Positions 60,266 through 64,000 of a stretch of DNA of 64,000 nt are shown in pieces. This DNA comes from Schistosoma haematobium. Taxonomy: Eukaryota > Platyhelminthes > Trematoda > Strigeidida > Schistosomatidae. Both the position numbers and the translations under genes were made by a program. Location of the stretch: NCBI RefSeq assembly GCF_000699445.3, contig NC_067197.1:7136152-7200151 (forward strand), given 5' to 3'. The notes below the pieces were generated by a model, which was not told the origin of the DNA, did no database searches, and saw only the letters and a program-made list of their open reading frames with translations. The stretch's first letter is position 1. Every line of letters starts with the position of its first letter.

Positions 60266-60894
60266 GAATTGTCTAGTACTTTTGAATTTCTAGTAGTTTT
60301 CGAGTTAATTTAAGTATCAGGCATATATTATCTTTAAATTATTACTGTTAGTAATATATTGTGTGCTCTATTTTCGTTATAAGTACAGTTTAATGAGAAT
60401 AAAATCACCCCCTTCCCTACACTAATTATTTGCAAATATGATATCCCAATTCGTCTGACAAGAAAATGTTAATTCTTGACCGTTGTATCTTATTCAAATC
60501 TATCATTTAAAGATTCTAATGACGTTGGAATTACGCCTTTCATTCCTTCATACACTACCTGTTAAAGGTAACTCTGTACTTACAAGATAGATGATTATAC
60601 TCCGATAATCAATGTTTTGTCATAAAGTACTATTACCTGTGCGTATATATTTCGTCTGAATCATACACTCTACATTATAAATATTTCTATGACAAATGTT
60701 TCATTCATATAATTTACGAATCAGGTTGATTAGATCATCGAAAACAATGGAAGATTCAGTATATATTTACTTCTATGAAAGTCGTTATTGCCTTATATCA
60801 GTGCACTGAAAGAGAACAAACTAAAGTGATGAGAAACAGAGGAAGTAAAATAATATTATTTATGTTAGTAAAAACTAGACATTAAAATAATACC

Positions 60895-61078
60895 AGAAGG
60901 GGTTTTGTGGATATTATAGTAATTTTAATAGTTGAGATTATGAGTCAATTGAAGGTAGACCACCACGGATCCGCACTGCTGAGAAGTCCCACAATAGGAC
61001 GAAACAGCCACCCAGTGCTTCCAGGTTTTCCATGGTGGCCTAGCTTCAATCAACCCATGATCTCAACAATTAAAATTA
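60895..61078. repeat. SINE-B fold-back with hammerhead between arms
   Basis: Arms 'gaaggggttttgtggatatt...gaaggtagaccacc' and 'ggtggcctagcttcaatcaa' enclose only GCACTGCTGAGAAGTCCC...GACGAAAC. Core G8 is A and the cleavage triplet has no U; inactive. Confidence 0.75.
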
Positions 61079-61194
61079 GAAATATAGTCCAAAAGAGTTG
61101 AAAAATACGACATTATATTAAGCTTATAATTTAATGAAATCAAAAGAATAAATGAAACTTTCAAAATAATAGTAATAATAATAGCTTCATAAAA

Positions 61195-61300
61195 TAAACA
61201 TGGTACACACTTATGAGGAGTCCAATACTAGGACGAAACAACTGTCCAGTGCTTTCAAGTTTTCATTGTTTATCTAACATTGATCAATTCATGATCCAAA
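61195..61300 (+). repeat. SINE-B fragment
   Basis: TATGAGGAGTCC...GGACGAAACAACTGTCCAGTGC and right arm; core C3 lost. Confidence 0.65.
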
Positions 61301-61359
61301 TTGAAATTTTTTTACCTTAGTCACTTTTTGTCAACTTAAAATGACTGAATAAATATTTA

Positions 61360-61673
61360 AAATCACAATGGCTCAATTTTGTGGATTGGTTGAAGTTAGA
61401 CATTAACACCATCGGATACTGGCTCAGTGGTCTAGTGGTTAAGTGTTCATGCGCAAGACTAATAGATTTTGTGTTCCAACTCCTCAAGGCGGGATCATGG
61501 ATATGCACTGCTGAGGAGTCCCATAATAGGACAAAACGGCCGTCTAGTGCTTCCAGGTTTCCATGGTGGTCTAGCTTCAATTGACTCATGATCTCAGCAA
61601 TAGAAATTCATAATTTTAGTATATTTATTCTTATTTGTCTTGAGAATGAGTTCAAACTACTGTAAAGTGTCGA
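61360..61673 (+). repeat. SINE-B subfamily copy, hammerhead broken by one base
   Basis: Sister of 51960-52316, including the private 3' stretch. Hammerhead 61505-61550 is intact except G12 to A at 61533 (AAAA in place of GAAA). Confidence 0.8.
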
Positions 61674-61800
61674 ATCCTGTGAGGCGGAATCATGAATATG
61701 CACTACTGATTAGTCCTACAATAGAACGAAACAGTTTCCCAATTCTTCCATGTTTTCCATGGTTGTCTAGATTCAATGAACTCATAATCTCAACTAATAA
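61674..61800 (+). repeat. SINE-B fragment
   Basis: 'gtgaggcggaatcatgaata', decayed hammerhead and 'ttccatggttgtctagattc'. Confidence 0.6.
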
Positions 61801-62029
61801 TATTCCTTAATAGTTTAGAAATCTATTCAAATCATAAATGTTGTACATTCATTCTTTTTTTTCCCTCTTCATTATCATTATTTCATTTAATAAGTTTATT
61901 GTTATGTTCTTATCGTTTCACTTCTTCATTTTCCTTTTGTTTCTTCTTTATATTCTGCCTCATTCATTCAGTTTGATAAGATTAAAAAGAATAATTATAT
62001 ATGTAAACTGTAAGTCATTCTATAAAACA

Positions 62030-62035
<6 letters not shown>

Positions 62036-62089
<54 letters not shown>
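62036..62089. repeat. (TA)n microsatellite
   Basis: About 27 TA units. Confidence 0.95.
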
Positions 62090-62093
<4 letters not shown>

Positions 62094-62394
62094 AACTATA
62101 GTTTAGTAAAATTAATTATAGTTGTACTACTCATACTACTCATACTAATACTACTGATAGTAGGATTATTTTTTTATAAAAAAACAAGAATTTTATGTCT
62201 AACAAAGGGATAATTATAAAAAACTAATATAAAGTTGAATTAATAACACATAAATTTCTTTTGAGTATTCTTGTTTTGTTTTATTTTTTCTTACCGACAT
62301 TTATCTATGTAAATTTATGTATTTTTGTTCATCATTGAACATTTCTATCATGAATATAGTGTGATAATAAATTGTAAATTTAGGTAAAATATGT

Positions 62395-62955
62395 TGTAAT
62401 CGTTGGATTTATGAGTTGATGTAAGTTAGGCTACTATGGAAGATCTAGAAGCACTGGACAACTGTTTCGTTCTAATATGGAACTCCTCATTAGTGGGGAT
62501 ACATGATCACAAACTAAAAGGTCTTGGACCCAAGACCTTCGGTTTTGCACCTGTAAACCACTGAGGCAGCATTCAACAGACGGATTTCCTGGAGTTTTGG
62601 TGAGAAACTGTGGCCAGTGGTGTTCAATCTCTGTCGAGTGTGAGGCAGTTATTCACTGAAGAAAATGGATGAAGGGTTGAGCAAAATCATGGATTGATTA
62701 AAGTTAAACATAAACACAGTTGGATGCCGCCACGATGGTCTAGATAGAGGTTGATTGTTCAGACGCAATAGCGAAGGTGTTGGATTCGAGTCGCTTTGGT
62801 GTGGGATCGTGGATGGCCACTAATGCGGAGTTCCATACTAGAACGAGACAGCCGTCCAGTGCTTCTAGGTTTTCAATGGTGGTTTAAGCTTAGATAAACT
62901 TATGAATTCGACTATTCTAATTGCTACGATCTCCACAAACCCCTATTCTGATAAT
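62395..62955. repeat. SINE-B inverted dimer
   Basis: Minus half to about 62580, plus half from about 62590, each with tRNA-like and hammerhead remnants; right arm ends 'atctccacaaacccctattc'. Plus hammerhead TAATGCGGAG and GACGAGAC are broken. Confidence 0.75.
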
Positions 62956-63199
62956 AAATAGACACTTTTGTTGGTGGAATTAGTAATAATAATAATAATT
63001 GAGGGAAGAAAGAATTCTTTCTTGCTTTTTTTTAAAGTAATTAAATCATTTATTTACTTTGAACATCAAGAACATCGCTTCAGGTGAAAGTAATAATTTA
63101 TATTAAATTAGTTTATAATATTAATCTAGAAGAAGGGAGAATGTCATCATGAAGAGGAATAAGTGTTTTCTCTTATGAAAGATATTGATAATAAAATAT

Positions 63200-63480
63200 C
63201 TGATCTAATTCACTTGGTATTAATTGCTTGTATCTTCCTGTTGTTTTTTAAGACTGCAATTGATCGGTCTCTTATTGGCATATGTGCGTCTTGCGCGGAC
63301 TGCCTCAATACTGTCTTAAGTCACAACCTTTTATAAGCAAAGATGGATAGTGGCTAGCAGGGAAATCTAGGATGCACGTTTCATCCTATTTGGGACTCGT
63401 CATCTGGATGTACCTGCATCTCAGAGTTGATGTTCACTCTGGGACTGGAACACAGTACCTTTTGCTTCAAACTCAATCGT
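63200..63480 (-). repeat. S-alpha-type SINE copy
   Basis: Minus strand: gatgcaggtacatccag, then ATGACGA (C3 to A), GTCCCAAATAGGAT, GAAACGTGCATC. tRNA-like box B on the minus strand reads 'gtgttccagtcccag' in decayed form. Confidence 0.75.
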
Positions 63481-63489
63481 GTTATTCAA

Positions 63490-63895
63490 TAAGAGACTGA
63501 TCAATCGCGGTCCTAAACATCAATGAGAAGACTCAAGTAAACAATACCAAGTGAATTTAAACTTCACCCGATTGCACAAGCAAGTGTCTATCAGGACTCA
63601 TTAGCTAAGTGGATAATGTGATGGTGTTTGAAACGAGTGGTGCTCGGTTCGATTATCAGAGTGAACATCAATTCTGAGATGCAGGCACATTCAGCTGACG
63701 AGTCCCAAAGAGGACGAAACACTCGTCCTGGATTCCACTGCTAGCTACTATCCATCTTTGCTTATAGTGCTTGTGAATTAAGGCTATATCGAGACAATCC
63801 TCACAGGATGCACATATGCCAACATCAGACTGATCAATTGCAGTCCTAAACATCAATGGGAAAATTCAAGTAAACAATACTAAGTGAATTTACGT
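63490..63895 (+). repeat. S-alpha-type SINE, just over one 334-bp unit
   Basis: 'caagtaaacaatac(c/t)aagtgaa' recurs at 63534 and 63868, a 334-bp period as in tandem S-alpha. tRNA-like 'ttagctaagtggataatg' and 'cggttcgattatcag', then an intact hammerhead. Inverted relative to the preceding copy. Confidence 0.8.
63686..63734 (+). ncRNA. hammerhead ribozyme, S-alpha, all core bases intact
   Basis: Stem I ATTCAG/CTGGAT (one U-G), core CTGACGA at 63695-63701, stem II GTCC/GGAC closed by CAAAGA, GAAA at 63716-63719, two-pair stem III with ACTC loop, cleavage triplet GTC with the bond after 63727. Same layout as the published schistosome S-alpha ribozyme. Confidence 0.85.
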
Positions 63896-64000
63896 TTAAA
63901 CGTATTTCCAATCAAAGCTACTTTAATGAATAATTTTTTTTGTTGGAAAACAAAAAAAAGCGACTTTAAAGTTTTCACATTAAGGAAATAAAATTTTTGG

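Noticed and set aside
17460..62955. Many similar repeats at irregular spacing, possible CRISPR-like array
   Set aside because: Copies lie on both strands, differ in length and decay independently; they are interspersed SINEs in a eukaryotic genome.

Overview
The window looks like a piece of a schistosome (blood fluke) nuclear genome. It is AT-rich, has split genes with GT-AG introns, and carries the trematode repeat repertoire: S-alpha-type SINEs with hammerhead ribozymes, RTE-like non-LTR retrotransposons with tandem tetranucleotide tails, a Penelope-like element and solo LTRs. The exact species cannot be fixed from sequence alone.

Only two host genes can be supported. (1) Plus strand, 831-6357: the last four coding exons of an importin-7/8 (RanBP7/8-type nuclear import receptor) gene. 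Exon phases join exactly and the last exon ends in the conserved GGYxF...PSSFxFG tail; upstream exons lie outside the window. (2) Minus strand, 42980-29983: a C2H2 zinc-finger gene in two visible exons separated by an 11.0-kb repeat-filled intron. Two fingers are in the first exon and a third in the last; the splice junction falls inside a canonical TGDKPY inter-finger linker. Its start may lie further upstream.

Everything else is dominated by mobile DNA. 3.2-4.4 kb: RT pseudogene inside an importin intron. 5.6-17 kb: an unclassified repeat (here 'repeat D') and degraded S-alpha copies. 17.5-28 kb: solo LTRs, SINEs, Penelope-like termini and two RTE-like RT copies. 28-42 kb: intron of the zinc-finger gene, packed with a TIR-flanked, tRNA-like, hammerhead-bearing family (here 'SINE-B'). 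43-64 kb: more SINE-B, solo LTRs, another RTE-like copy, the C-terminal end of a Penelope-like element and S-alpha copies at the right edge. There are about 30 SINE-B copies or fragments.

The most interesting system is the hammerhead content. At least three distinct tRNA-like SINE families (S-alpha, SINE-B, and a third 'family C' at 30891-31300), and possibly the Penelope-like termini, carry a CUGANGA...GAAA hammerhead core. A handful keep every core base and pairing stems; most are broken at identifiable core positions. SINE-B also occurs as inverted dimers and fold-backs with long terminal inverted repeats, and one such dimer is bracketed by a 13-bp direct repeat, as if inserted as a single unit. 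Family names D, B, C, R3, R4 and R5 are labels of convenience used only here.
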